Below, piece after piece: positions 1 through 6,442 of a DNA stretch of 9,099 bases (the stretch's first letter is position 1; each line of letters starts with the position of its first letter). Location: contig CADBUT010000163.1 in NCBI GenBank assembly GCA_902797925.1, positions 1 through 9,099 of the forward strand, written 5' to 3'. A program made the position numbers and the translations under genes. The notes under the pieces were generated by a model. The model did not search any database and was not told the DNA's origin. It saw only the letters and a list, made by a program, of their open reading frames with translations. This stretch comes from an uncultured Spirochaetaceae bacterium. GTDB taxonomy: Bacteria; Spirochaetota; Spirochaetia; Treponematales; Treponemataceae.

Positions 1-15
1 ATTCCTTAGCAGAAC

Positions 16-52
16 GAACGATACCCCGAACGCTCTGCGTCGGGGTTCGTTC
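16..52. repeat. Long bulged inverted repeat (hairpin), function unknown
   Basis: The left arm GAACGA, a bulged T22, ACCCCGA, a bulged A30 and CGC pairs with GCG, TCGGGGT and TCGTTC around a TCT loop. This gives 16 base pairs with two single-base bulges, both on the left arm. No T-run follows on either strand, so it is a poor intrinsic terminator. It lies 31 bases before the first gene and could be an mRNA leader structure, a processing site or a dispersed palindromic repeat. The structure is read directly from the sequence; its role is unknown. Confidence 0.6.
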
Positions 53-83
53 ATTCGAAAGAGAATTTGCAGGAGTTTGAACA

Positions 84-449
84 ATGAAAAAATGGTACGA
101 TGAAGAATACGAGTTCACGGTGGAAGTAACTGGCTTTTTACATGGAGACCGTACAGAGCGCTATTGCCGTAATGGTGAAGAAGTCGGCGATACATACAAG
201 TGCACTTACGGCTGCCCTGTGAATCAGAACGGTTACGGTATCTGCTCCAAAACTATGATGATGCTTTATCCTTTAATGGAAGCAATACGAAGCGGCGGCG
301 ACCTTGAAAATCTTGGCGGTGACAGCAAGTATACAAAAACTATTGTCTGCCCCGACGGCTGCGTTATGTTTAAGCTTACGGCAAAACCTCTGGGAAACGA
401 GAATTTCCACAAAGGTAAATTCTGGGATTATCCTGATGAAACGGTTTGA
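84..449 (+). CDS. TIGR04076 family protein (small Cys-rich, function unknown)
   Basis: This 121-residue protein has no signal peptide or membrane segment. It resembles the TIGR04076 family of uncharacterised small proteins: a short beta start, a 'GD-Y-C' stretch near residues 35-40, a G-x-C-S segment at 52-55 followed by a helix containing LYPLMEAI (61-68) and GG, and a closing 'CPDG-V-FK' strand (89-97). Cysteines are at 28, 40, 44, 54, 89 and 93, a pattern that would suit metal binding or redox chemistry, though neither is shown. The ATG start is backed by AGGAG at 71-75, eight bases upstream. The family match is from memory of its pattern and no function is known to me. It lies 130 bases before the AraC-like regulator on the same strand and may be related to it, but no sequence signal proves this. 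Confidence 0.75.
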   Translation: MKKWYDEEYEFTVEVTGFLHGDRTERYCRNGEEVGDTYKCTYGCPVNQNGYGICSKTMMMLYPLMEAIRSGGDLENLGGDSKYTKTIVCPDGCVMFKLTAKPLGNENFHKGKFWDYPDETV

Positions 450-579
450 GCATTAAACATGCGGATGTTTTCATGGAGTATGTTTTTTACCTGACCGCGC
501 TTATGACAAACAATATCAAGAACCGCCTGCATTTTCCCGGTAAAATCATCTCATAAACTTAGGCGAAGGAGCGAAAGCA

Positions 580-1494
580 ATGGATGATTTTACCCCACTG
601 TTCGAGTATATCGAAGCTCACATTGAGGACAAGCTTGATTTAAAAGAACTTTCAAACTTCATGGGCTACAGTCCCTATTACATCAGCAGAAAATTTATGA
701 GTGATTATGGCATACCGCTTACTGGTTATGTACGGATCAGAAAGCTTGAGTATTCCATAAAAGATTTGCTTGCCGGTATGAAAGTGATTGATGTTGCCAT
801 GAAGTATTCCTTTGAATCGCACGAAGGGTTTACAAGATCGTTCGAAAAGCTTTTTGGTTCTTCTCCTAAGGTTATAAAAAGCTATTTGCAGAATTACAGT
901 GTTCCGGAAGCTGGAATTCCTGCAAGCAGCAAAACCAATTCACAGGAGAATGCAAAAATGAGTCTAAATGATGATATGCACAAAATGATTTTCACAATAC
1001 TAAGAAATTCTTTTGAAGAGCTGTCGGCAGGATTTTGTTCAAAGATTGAGCTGCAATTGTTGACCGGCAACACTATCAGTGTTTTTGATGATGGCCGTGG
1101 AATTAAGCTGGAAGACGGCGGTTCAGTTCACGAAGAAGTTCTGCAGAATTTTTTTTCAGGCAAGCCCATTACCAGGGTTGAATATTCCCGCATGGGAGAC
1201 CTTCCTTTTGATGAGCTTAAACTTGTTAATTCGCTGAGCGAGTCTCTTCGGATTACCGTCTGGCGCAACGGCAAAATCTATCAGCAGGATTACGTCCGCG
1301 GAGTTCCACAGCATGCGCTTACTATAAAAACAAATGATTCTGAAATCAGGCATGGAACTGGAATTCTGCTCAAGCCGGACTCTGCCATTTTTGAAGGTAC
1401 AAAGTTCAGCAAAGAAAAACTTCAGAGTTGGGTGGTGGACAATTATTCTGCTCTGGCAGATAAAATAACTATCTCACCTGCCGAAATTGCATAG
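580..1494 (+). CDS. AraC-type regulator fused to degenerate GyrB-like GHKL domain
   Basis: The protein has 304 residues in two parts. Residues 1-105 are an AraC/XylS DNA-binding domain: the first helix-turn-helix lies around 19-45 (LKELSNFMGYSPYYISRKF) and the second around 68-100, ending in the usual F-x-x-x-F-G-x-S-P-K pattern. Residues 130-300 match the N-terminal ATPase domain of DNA gyrase B. They include an N-box remnant 'NSFEELSAGFC' (143-153), the adenine-binding DDGRGI (170-175), 'VNSLSESLRITVWRNGKIY' (216-234), 'RGVP' (240-243) and a 'GTGI' strand (259-262). The position of the catalytic Glu (E42 in E. coli GyrB) is Thr139, and the glycine-rich lid GGLHGVG is replaced by GDLPFDEL (206-213). 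The match stops where the gyrase transducer domain would begin. ATP binding without hydrolysis, or sensing of another ligand, is an inference. AAGGAG at 566-571 supports the ATG start. Confidence 0.82.
   Translation: MDDFTPLFEYIEAHIEDKLDLKELSNFMGYSPYYISRKFMSDYGIPLTGYVRIRKLEYSIKDLLAGMKVIDVAMKYSFESHEGFTRSFEKLFGSSPKVIKSYLQNYSVPEAGIPASSKTNSQENAKMSLNDDMHKMIFTILRNSFEELSAGFCSKIELQLLTGNTISVFDDGRGIKLEDGGSVHEEVLQNFFSGKPITRVEYSRMGDLPFDELKLVNSLSESLRITVWRNGKIYQQDYVRGVPQHALTIKTNDSEIRHGTGILLKPDSAIFEGTKFSKEKLQSWVVDNYSALADKITISPAEIA
944..960 (+). promoter_or_regulatory. Possible internal ribosome binding site and start codon inside the AraC-GyrB-like gene
   Basis: AGGAG at 944-948 lies nine bases before an in-frame ATG at 958 (Met127). 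This falls in the linker between the AraC domain and the GyrB-like domain. Initiation here would give a 178-residue free GHKL domain. The motif is visible; its use is inferred. It might instead be a relic of two genes that later fused. Confidence 0.4.
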
Positions 1495-1561
1495 TACACA
1501 TTGCTCCAGATTGTATTATATGCTTTTCAAACTAATACACTGTAGCGCTTTTCTGCAAATA

Positions 1562-1590
1562 TTGACTTTTTATGCTGTTTTTTGTATAAA
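1562..1590 (+). promoter_or_regulatory. Sigma-70-type promoter of the rpsP operon
   Basis: TTGACT at 1562-1567 and TATAAA at 1585-1590 are separated by 17 bases, close to the housekeeping consensus. Transcription would start near 1597, leaving a leader of about 40 bases before the GTG of rpsP at 1637. The position directly upstream of a ribosomal protein operon makes the call strong. No leader structure clearly recognisable as a riboswitch or protein-binding site is visible in the short 5' UTR. Confidence 0.82.
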
Positions 1591-1636
1591 AAAGAATGAA
1601 CCTTTTTAGGGTAAAATAAATTTTGGGAGTATCCAA

Positions 1637-1882
1637 GTGGTTAAAATCAGACTTAAGAAGTTTGGAACAAAAGGCCGCCCGTTCTACCGCATCGTAGTTC
1701 AGGACGTTCGCAAACCTCGTGATGGTACTACTATCGAAGAAATCGGTGTATATCATCCTATTGAAAAAGAAGAAAATCAGATTTCTTTTAACGAAGAAAG
1801 AGCACGCTACTGGATTGGCGTTGGTGCACAGCCGACAGACACAGTTCGCAAGATTTTCAACAAAAAGAACTTTCATATCTAA
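1637..1882 (+). CDS. rpsP: Small ribosomal subunit protein bS16
   Basis: This 81-residue protein carries the full bS16 pattern: an N-terminal 'VKIRLKKFGTKGRPFYRIVVQD' type strand (2-23), 'RDGTTIEEIGVYHP' (28-41) and the 'ERARYWIGVGAQPTDTVRKIF' helix-turn region (54-74). bS16 binds 16S rRNA in the body of the 30S subunit and is needed for its assembly. The length is normal, with no C-terminal extension. The start is GTG, set by GGGAG at 1625-1629 seven bases upstream. It is the first gene of the long operon, 18 bases before khpA, the usual bacterial order rpsP-khpA-rimM-trmD-rplS. Confidence 0.97.
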   Translation: MVKIRLKKFGTKGRPFYRIVVQDVRKPRDGTTIEEIGVYHPIEKEENQISFNEERARYWIGVGAQPTDTVRKIFNKKNFHI

Positions 1883-1900
1883 TTTTCGAGGAGTGTAGGG

Positions 1901-2134
1901 GTGGAAAAAGACCTGATTGAATATTTAGCCAAATCACTGGTCGATGATCCCGGGGCTGTCTCAGTAAACGAGGTTGAAGGTGAAAAGGGTGCAGTTCTTG
2001 AACTTAGAGTTGCACAAGCTGATATCGGTAAAGTAATTGGAAAATACGGCCGCATCGCAAAAGCGCTCCGGACTGTATTGAGTGCTTCTGCCGGAAAAAC
2101 CGGAAAGCGTTACACGCTGGAAATCCTTGACTGA
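1901..2134 (+). CDS. khpA: KH-domain RNA-binding protein KhpA (YlqC family)
   Basis: This 77-residue single-KH-domain protein has the GxxG RNA-binding loop in 'GKVIGKYGRIAKALR' (43-57), with the loop at Gly47-Lys-Tyr-Gly50. Its size and place between rpsP and rimM fit KhpA/YlqC. In other bacteria this protein pairs with KhpB/Jag and binds many RNAs, affecting cell division and small-RNA action; that role is family knowledge only. It begins with GTG, with GAGGAG at 1888-1893 seven bases upstream. Its TGA overlaps the ATG of rimM by one base (TGATG), which suggests translational coupling. Confidence 0.94.
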   Translation: MEKDLIEYLAKSLVDDPGAVSVNEVEGEKGAVLELRVAQADIGKVIGKYGRIAKALRTVLSASAGKTGKRYTLEILD

Positions 2135-2715
2135 TGGAGCAGCGCTCTGGTACATCAAATCAGCAGTTTGTTGTAGGGATTATTCGTCAAGCGCACGGCT
2201 TAACGGGTAAGTTCAAAGTGGAAAGTACTTCAGGTGAAAGCGAACATTTCGCTCAGCTTACAGAAGTTACTTTGCGGAACGGAAATACAGAAAAGCTTTT
2301 TGCTGTTGAATCTGTAGAAGGTTGTGTTTCTAATCTGCTAATGAAATGTGCAGGCATTAACAGTCCTGAAGATGCTGCAAAGTACCGTAATTGGGAAATT
2401 GTTGTGCCGCGTGACAAGGCTTGTCCTTTAAAAGAGGGTGAGTACTATGTCGAAGATCTAAAACAATGCACGCTAATTTATAGCGGGCAAGACGGGTGTG
2501 CAGCGAAGACTGCGCCTATTGAAATAGGTACGATTACAAGCGTAATGGAAGGCGGAGCCGGTTACCTTTTGGAGGTTTCCTTGTCCGAGAGCTTTGCCGG
2601 TTATGGCGGAAACAATGCGAAAACCAGATTAATTCCTTTTAAAAATGAATTTATCGGAAGCATTGACATTGAGCGCAAAACCGCACAGCTGATGCACCTC
2701 TGGATTCTGGAGTAG
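2134..2715 (+). CDS. rimM: Ribosome maturation factor RimM
   Basis: RimM binds uS19 and helps mature the 3' domain of 16S rRNA in the 30S head. The 193-residue product has the N-terminal RimM domain with 'GIIRQAHGLTG' (15-25), then a PRC-barrel domain that starts near 'GEYYVEDL' (102-109) and ends with 'RLIPFKNEFIGSID' (165-178). It is somewhat longer than the usual 165-180 residues. The extra length lies in two loops inside the PRC domain, near 117-128 and 150-164, the latter Gly/Asn-rich. Its start codon overlaps the khpA stop and there is little Shine-Dalgarno signal, so translation probably depends on coupling. The next gene starts three bases after its stop. Confidence 0.94.
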   Translation: MEQRSGTSNQQFVVGIIRQAHGLTGKFKVESTSGESEHFAQLTEVTLRNGNTEKLFAVESVEGCVSNLLMKCAGINSPEDAAKYRNWEIVVPRDKACPLKEGEYYVEDLKQCTLIYSGQDGCAAKTAPIEIGTITSVMEGGAGYLLEVSLSESFAGYGGNNAKTRLIPFKNEFIGSIDIERKTAQLMHLWILE

Positions 2716-2718
2716 TCT

Positions 2719-3522
2719 ATGAAATTCCATGTGCTGACCTTGTTCCCTGAAATACCTAAAGCCTTTTTTGAAAGTTCAATAATGGCTAAGGCTGTAGAAA
2801 AGGGAATTATTGCCTACGACTTGGTGAATATCAGAGATTTTGCTTTTGATAAACATAAAACTTGTGACGATAACCCGTACGGGGGTGGGGCTGGAATGCT
2901 TATGCTGCCGGAAACCCTCGGAGCTGCCCTTGATTCTGTAGAGTCTTGGAAGAAGCGCGTTGTATATGTGACGCCTTCAGGTAAGCCTCTTACACAGAAA
3001 CTTGCGCAGGAATTAAGTCAGGAAACTGATTTAGTCTTAATCTGCGGAAGATACGAAGGTATCGACCAAAGAATTATTGATTCACGCGTTGATGACGAAA
3101 TCTCTATCGGAGATTATGTGATGTCATCAGGTGAGATTGCCGCTCTTGTGGTAATCGATACAGTATACCGCCTTATAGAAGGTGTAATTTCAAGTGAATC
3201 ATTGGACGAAGAAAGTTATTCTGACGGACTTCTGGAATATCCGCAGTATACGCGGCCGGAAGTCTATAAAGGCATGCAGGTGCCCGAAGTGCTTTTGTCA
3301 GGCCATCACGAGAATATCCGTAAATGGCGCTTGAAACAGAGACTGGCAAAGACGCTGGCAGTAAGGCCGGATTTAATTGCGGCTGCACGGCAGGCCGGAA
3401 CTCTTTCGAAAGAAGCTGAGTTAATGATAGGCGAGCTGACTGGTTTTGCGGTGGCTCAGCCAAAAAAGAAGCGCAAGAAGCGCATTCTAGAAGAAACAGG
3501 AGACAAAGATGGACATAATTAA
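2719..3522 (+). CDS. trmD: tRNA (guanine37-N1)-methyltransferase TrmD
   Basis: TrmD uses S-adenosylmethionine to methylate G37 next to the anticodon of tRNAs that read CNN codons, which prevents +1 frameshifting. The 267-residue product has the SPOUT trefoil-knot motifs 'ICGRYEGIDQRIID' (108-121) and 'EISIGDYVMSSGEIAA' (127-142), the catalytic-loop 'SDGLLEYPQYTRP' (168-180) with the expected catalytic Asp at 169, and 'LSGHHENIRKWR' (193-204). 'PYGGGAGM' (53-60) is also typical. The C-terminus carries a Lys/Arg-rich tail (KKKRKKR, 249-255), longer than in E. coli TrmD, which may aid tRNA binding. GGAG at 2709-2712, inside the end of rimM, serves the ATG. The gene overlaps rplS by 14 bases. Confidence 0.97.
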   Translation: MKFHVLTLFPEIPKAFFESSIMAKAVEKGIIAYDLVNIRDFAFDKHKTCDDNPYGGGAGMLMLPETLGAALDSVESWKKRVVYVTPSGKPLTQKLAQELSQETDLVLICGRYEGIDQRIIDSRVDDEISIGDYVMSSGEIAALVVIDTVYRLIEGVISSESLDEESYSDGLLEYPQYTRPEVYKGMQVPEVLLSGHHENIRKWRLKQRLAKTLAVRPDLIAAARQAGTLSKEAELMIGELTGFAVAQPKKKRKKRILEETGDKDGHN

Positions 3523-3865
3523 GACTATCGAAGCTGCTCAAACTAGAGATGACATTGCACCTTTCAAAGTTGGTGATACTGTAAAAGTATACTTCAAAAT
3601 TATTGAAGGTAAAACAGAGCGTATTCAGGTTTATGAAGGCTTGGTTATCTGCTTCAAAGGTGCAGGCGTTTCAAAGACTTTCACAGTACGCAAGAACTCT
3701 TACGGTGTAGGCGTTGAACGTGTTTTCCCGATCAACTCACCGCGCATTGCTAAAGTTGAAGTTGCACGTCCTGGTAAAGTACGCCGCTCTAAGCTTTATT
3801 ACATCCGCGATAAAATCGGTAAAGATGCAAAAATTAAAGAGCTTATCACAAAAAAAGCTGACTAA
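3509..3865 (+). CDS. rplS: Large ribosomal subunit protein bL19
   Basis: This 118-residue protein matches bL19 throughout: 'FKVGDTVKVYFKIIEGKTERIQVYEG' near 19-44, 'KTFTVRKNSYGVGVERVFPINSPRI' near 56-80 and 'VRRSKLYYIRDKIGK' near 91-105. bL19 lies at the subunit interface and contributes to an intersubunit bridge. AGGAG at 3498-3502, six bases from the ATG, lies within the end of trmD, and the 14-base overlap in another frame implies coupled translation. It is the last ribosomal gene of the operon. The 39-base gap after it is the longest between any two genes of the unit. Confidence 0.97.
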   Translation: MDIIKTIEAAQTRDDIAPFKVGDTVKVYFKIIEGKTERIQVYEGLVICFKGAGVSKTFTVRKNSYGVGVERVFPINSPRIAKVEVARPGKVRRSKLYYIRDKIGKDAKIKELITKKAD

Positions 3866-3870
3866 TTTTA

Positions 3871-3901
3871 GCAGCTGTTCTTGTGTGTGTAGAAAGGCTG
3901 C
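3871..3901 (+). promoter_or_regulatory. Small hairpin covering the ribosome binding site of the FliK-like gene
   Basis: GCAGC (3871-3875) pairs with GCTGC (3897-3901), and TTCT (3878-3881) with AGAA (3891-3894), around a nine-base GT-rich loop. The Shine-Dalgarno AAAGG (3893-3897) is inside the 3' arm. Folding would hide it and lower translation of the downstream genes relative to rplS. The stem is short and broken by a 2x2 internal loop, so its stability is doubtful. There is no T-run, so it is not a terminator. Confidence 0.3.
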
Positions 3902-3904
3902 ATA

Positions 3905-4966
3905 ATGGTAGACATTTCTACACGCGTAGTAACACACATTTCTTTAGATAAAGCCGCTCTTTCTTCAACAACTGCTTTGAAGGATGGCGGCTTTGTTTTT
4001 GTCAGGGTTTTGGGGCAGAAACCAGACGGAAAAATGCTTGTTTCGTTTGCAGGAAATGTATTTGAGGCTGATTCTAAAATTGCGGGTGGCTTAAAGCAGG
4101 GCGATTCTTTCAAAGCGCAGCTGAAAATTGCAAACGGTAACGTTAATCTTATTCCGGTAAAAGCTGAAACATCAGAAGCTTTTCAGGTTGCAGACAACAC
4201 ACAGATTGTATACGCTTCTATGTGCTCGGCGTTCGGGCTTGCCGCCGATGAAACCTCCCTGAAACTTCTTCAGTTTATGCGTGAGAACGGAGCGTATTTC
4301 ACAAAAGATGAGCTTCAGGCATTACAGAAAAAAGCAAAGAAATTCGGTTCGAAAGCGGCAAAAATGGCTGAAATTGCAGCTTTCCTTAAGTCAAAAGGCA
4401 TTGAGCCGGACGATGAAGCTATTGATGAAATATTCTCTCTTTTTGACGGTTCAGCTAAAAAAAAGAAATCAAAAAACATTTCAGACGGTCAGCTGAATAC
4501 TGTAACCGGCTCGTTTTTAGACTTGCTTTATCAGAATCCGGAAGCGGTTTTAAAAGCCAAAAAAGGACTGCTTACATTATCCAACCATCTTGGCAACGAA
4601 AACACTCATTGGATTGTGCTTCCTTTTGAAAAAGAAATGAATGAAACATTGTGGCAGGGCAATATCAGACTGCTTTTGGATAAGTCAATTCATTCTGTTA
4701 AAAAGTTTTATATAAATGCTAAAAATAATGAAAAATCCTTGATTTTTGAATTTTTTCCGCCGAAAAATATGCATAGGGTATTTGAAATTCGTTATGCTGT
4801 CAAACCCGAAGTTTCAGAAAACGAGGTGGGACGTTTTACGGAGATCCTTGAGAACATTTTTGCTGCAGAGGGGCGCAGCCTTGAAATTGTTTATGACAAG
4901 AATCTTCTTGATGAATACTTTGTTGACAGCGGGCTGTTCATAAAAGGAGTGGATGAGGAAGCATGA
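3905..4966 (+). CDS. FliK/YlqG-like protein (flagellar hook-length control-like)
   Basis: This 353-residue soluble protein has no signal peptide or membrane segment. The N-terminal part (about 27-85) is a small beta domain with the rhythm 'GFVFVRVLG...MLVSFAGNVFEADS...GDSFKAQL', as in FliK-like N-termini. The middle (105-190) is helical and charged, ending in a Lys-rich stretch (KKKKSK, 185-190). The C-terminal part (about 232-340) alternates strands and helices, starting with 'HWIVLPFEKE' (235-244), and resembles the C-terminal domain of FliK/YlqG. The best support is its neighbour: a stand-alone FlhB C-terminal protein follows with a 4-base overlap, just as ylqG-ylqH follow the rplS region in Bacillus subtilis. 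Sequence similarity alone is weak. An involvement in flagellar export is inferred. AAAGG at 3893-3897 supports the start. Confidence 0.6.
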   Translation: MVDISTRVVTHISLDKAALSSTTALKDGGFVFVRVLGQKPDGKMLVSFAGNVFEADSKIAGGLKQGDSFKAQLKIANGNVNLIPVKAETSEAFQVADNTQIVYASMCSAFGLAADETSLKLLQFMRENGAYFTKDELQALQKKAKKFGSKAAKMAEIAAFLKSKGIEPDDEAIDEIFSLFDGSAKKKKSKNISDGQLNTVTGSFLDLLYQNPEAVLKAKKGLLTLSNHLGNENTHWIVLPFEKEMNETLWQGNIRLLLDKSIHSVKKFYINAKNNEKSLIFEFFPPKNMHRVFEIRYAVKPEVSENEVGRFTEILENIFAAEGRSLEIVYDKNLLDEYFVDSGLFIKGVDEEA

Positions 4967-5220
4967 GCAAAAAAGTTGCAGTCGCGCTTTCTTACCCGGA
5001 CGGGGCTGAAGCTCCTTTTATTGTCGCTAAAGGTAAGGGCGATTACGCCGAGCGGATTATCGAAATAGCCGAAGAAAATTCTGTATATTTAGTTAAAGAA
5101 GATTTGACGGCAGAAATTCTTTCGTTGTATGAAATCGGTGATTATATTCCGCCGGAAACATACGAAGTTATAGCAGGAATTTTTGCATTTCTGCTCAGGA
5201 TGCGTGATGAACAAAATTAA
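4963..5220 (+). CDS. Stand-alone FlhB C-terminal domain protein (YlqH/FhlB-like, EscU/YscU family)
   Basis: These 85 residues match the cytoplasmic C-terminal domain of FlhB, the type III export switch protein: 'VAVALSYPDGAEAPFIVAKGKGDYAERIIEIAEENSV' (5-41), then 'IPPETYEVIAGIFAFLLRM' (66-84). It has none of FlhB's membrane segments. It begins just downstream of where the NPTH autocleavage site would be, so it resembles the C-terminal fragment that FlhB makes by cleaving itself. Stand-alone homologues (FhlB, B. subtilis YlqH) are known and can partly replace that fragment in some bacteria. The ATG overlaps the upstream stop (ATGA), and the end overlaps the HD-GYP gene by 14 bases. A role in flagellar substrate switching is inferred. 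Confidence 0.9.
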   Translation: MSKKVAVALSYPDGAEAPFIVAKGKGDYAERIIEIAEENSVYLVKEDLTAEILSLYEIGDYIPPETYEVIAGIFAFLLRMRDEQN

Positions 5221-6442
5221 CAGTGATTTGCTTGAACTTGGTATGAAATTTTCAGCTCCAGTTTTTTTTGATGACGGAAAACACATGTTTCTGGCAGAAA
5301 AAAAGCCGATAAGAAAATTTCATCTTGAAACATTGCAGCGCTGGCACATTCCTTATGTGGTTACATACGGAAAACTGCTTCCGAAAGCCTCAATTGACCT
5401 TGACGAGCTTTTAGGCTCTCCTGAAGAGCTTGAAGAGCTTGAAACAGAAGAAACAACTTCTTCTGGCGCATTTGCAGTTCCACATAATAATAATGACGAT
5501 TTGTCAGAAACTTATGTCGGCCCGATTGACGAGAACCCGCTGTTTATAAGCTATTGCGAGCTGATTTCTGCAATGGGCATGATTATTGAGTCAATCCGCG
5601 CCGACTCTTCGGCTGATATTGTTCAGTATGTTGAGAGCCTTTCAGAGCAGCTCTACAGTCTGATTGAGAAGAATGCAAGCTTTGTAACAGGTTTTCTGCT
5701 AATGGGTGAAGTCAAAAAACACGATTTCGCGCAGGCAGCAGTTGATTCTGCTATTCTGACATATCTCATTTCAAAGAAAATGGGTATTTCACCCAAAAAG
5801 ATAAAGCTTTATGTAACAGGTGCGCTTGTTCATGACATCGGTATGTTTATTATGCCTGAAGAGATTATCAAAAAGAAGGCATCGCTGATTCCAGAAGAAT
5901 TTTCAAAACTGAAAATGCACACAATTGAAGGTGCAAGAATGGCCGGTTCTCTGCTTCATTGTCCTTCTGAAGTTACTGACATGATAAGCCAGCACCATGA
6001 ACACTGGAACGGCGAGGGCTACCCGCGCGGTCTGAAGCAAGACGAAATAAGCACCGGTGCTGCGATTCTTGCGGTAACAGACGCTTTTGAAGCTATGATT
6101 ACAGAAAAAGCTTACCGCACTTCTATGCTCGGTTACGAAGCAATGAAGATTTTGATAAGCGATAACGGACGGCACTTTTCGCCGGAAGTTGTCCGCGCTT
6201 TCATTCAGTGTATGGGCGTTTACCCGATTGGTTCACTTGTGCTTTTAAGCGATTCTTCAATCGGGCGTGTTGTTCAGGGAAATGATTCATCACCTTTAAG
6301 ACCTGATATAAGGATTCTTATTTCGGCAGAAGGCGAGAAATTTCAGAATAATACGGGCCCTGTTCTAAAGCTCGAGAATATGCGCAAGCTTTTTATTGTG
6401 CGTGCCTTAGATGCAAAAGATTTGCATGGAAAGCTCGAATAA
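5207..6442 (+). CDS. Divergent HD-GYP domain protein (possible c-di-GMP phosphodiesterase relative)
   Basis: From the ATG at 5207 the protein has 411 residues. An earlier in-frame TTG at 5183 is possible, but AGGA at 5197-5200 favours 5207. Residues 8-55 (LLELGMKFSAPVFFDDG...) form the N-terminal domain common in HD-GYP proteins. An acidic linker follows (EELEELETEE, 73-82). The HD-GYP core spans about 165-340: H209-D210, H238, HHE (263-265), GYP (271-273) and D292. Two key positions differ. Where the first metal-binding His is expected there is Ala177, and the Lys of the HDxGK motif is Met213. Hydrolysis of cyclic di-GMP is therefore uncertain; a binding-only or changed specificity is possible. 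Residues 340-411 form an extra beta-rich tail. Placement after FliK- and FlhB-like genes suggests a link with motility, which is an inference. Confidence 0.88.
   Translation: MNKINSDLLELGMKFSAPVFFDDGKHMFLAEKKPIRKFHLETLQRWHIPYVVTYGKLLPKASIDLDELLGSPEELEELETEETTSSGAFAVPHNNNDDLSETYVGPIDENPLFISYCELISAMGMIIESIRADSSADIVQYVESLSEQLYSLIEKNASFVTGFLLMGEVKKHDFAQAAVDSAILTYLISKKMGISPKKIKLYVTGALVHDIGMFIMPEEIIKKKASLIPEEFSKLKMHTIEGARMAGSLLHCPSEVTDMISQHHEHWNGEGYPRGLKQDEISTGAAILAVTDAFEAMITEKAYRTSMLGYEAMKILISDNGRHFSPEVVRAFIQCMGVYPIGSLVLLSDSSIGRVVQGNDSSPLRPDIRILISAEGEKFQNNTGPVLKLENMRKLFIVRALDAKDLHGKLE

Noticed and set aside
16..52. Integron attC site
   Set aside because: The hairpin has bulges on one arm, but no GTTRRRY/RYYYAAC core pair is present at its ends, and no integrase is in the window.
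440..579. Short open frame 473-556 (27 codons, MEYVFYLTAL...) between the first two genes
   Set aside because: No Shine-Dalgarno, no recognisable family and few codons. It could be a gene remnant, but nothing supports it.
1532..1876. Minus-strand open frame of 114 codons opposite rpsP
   Set aside because: It lies opposite the rpsP promoter and a clear ribosomal protein gene, has low-complexity Phe-rich sequence and no family match: a shadow frame.
4457..4465. A8G run in the FliK-like gene as a programmed frameshift or phase-variation site
   Set aside because: The zero frame continues to a full-length protein, and the shifted frame gives only an unrelated stretch. A-runs are common in Lys-rich coding sequence.
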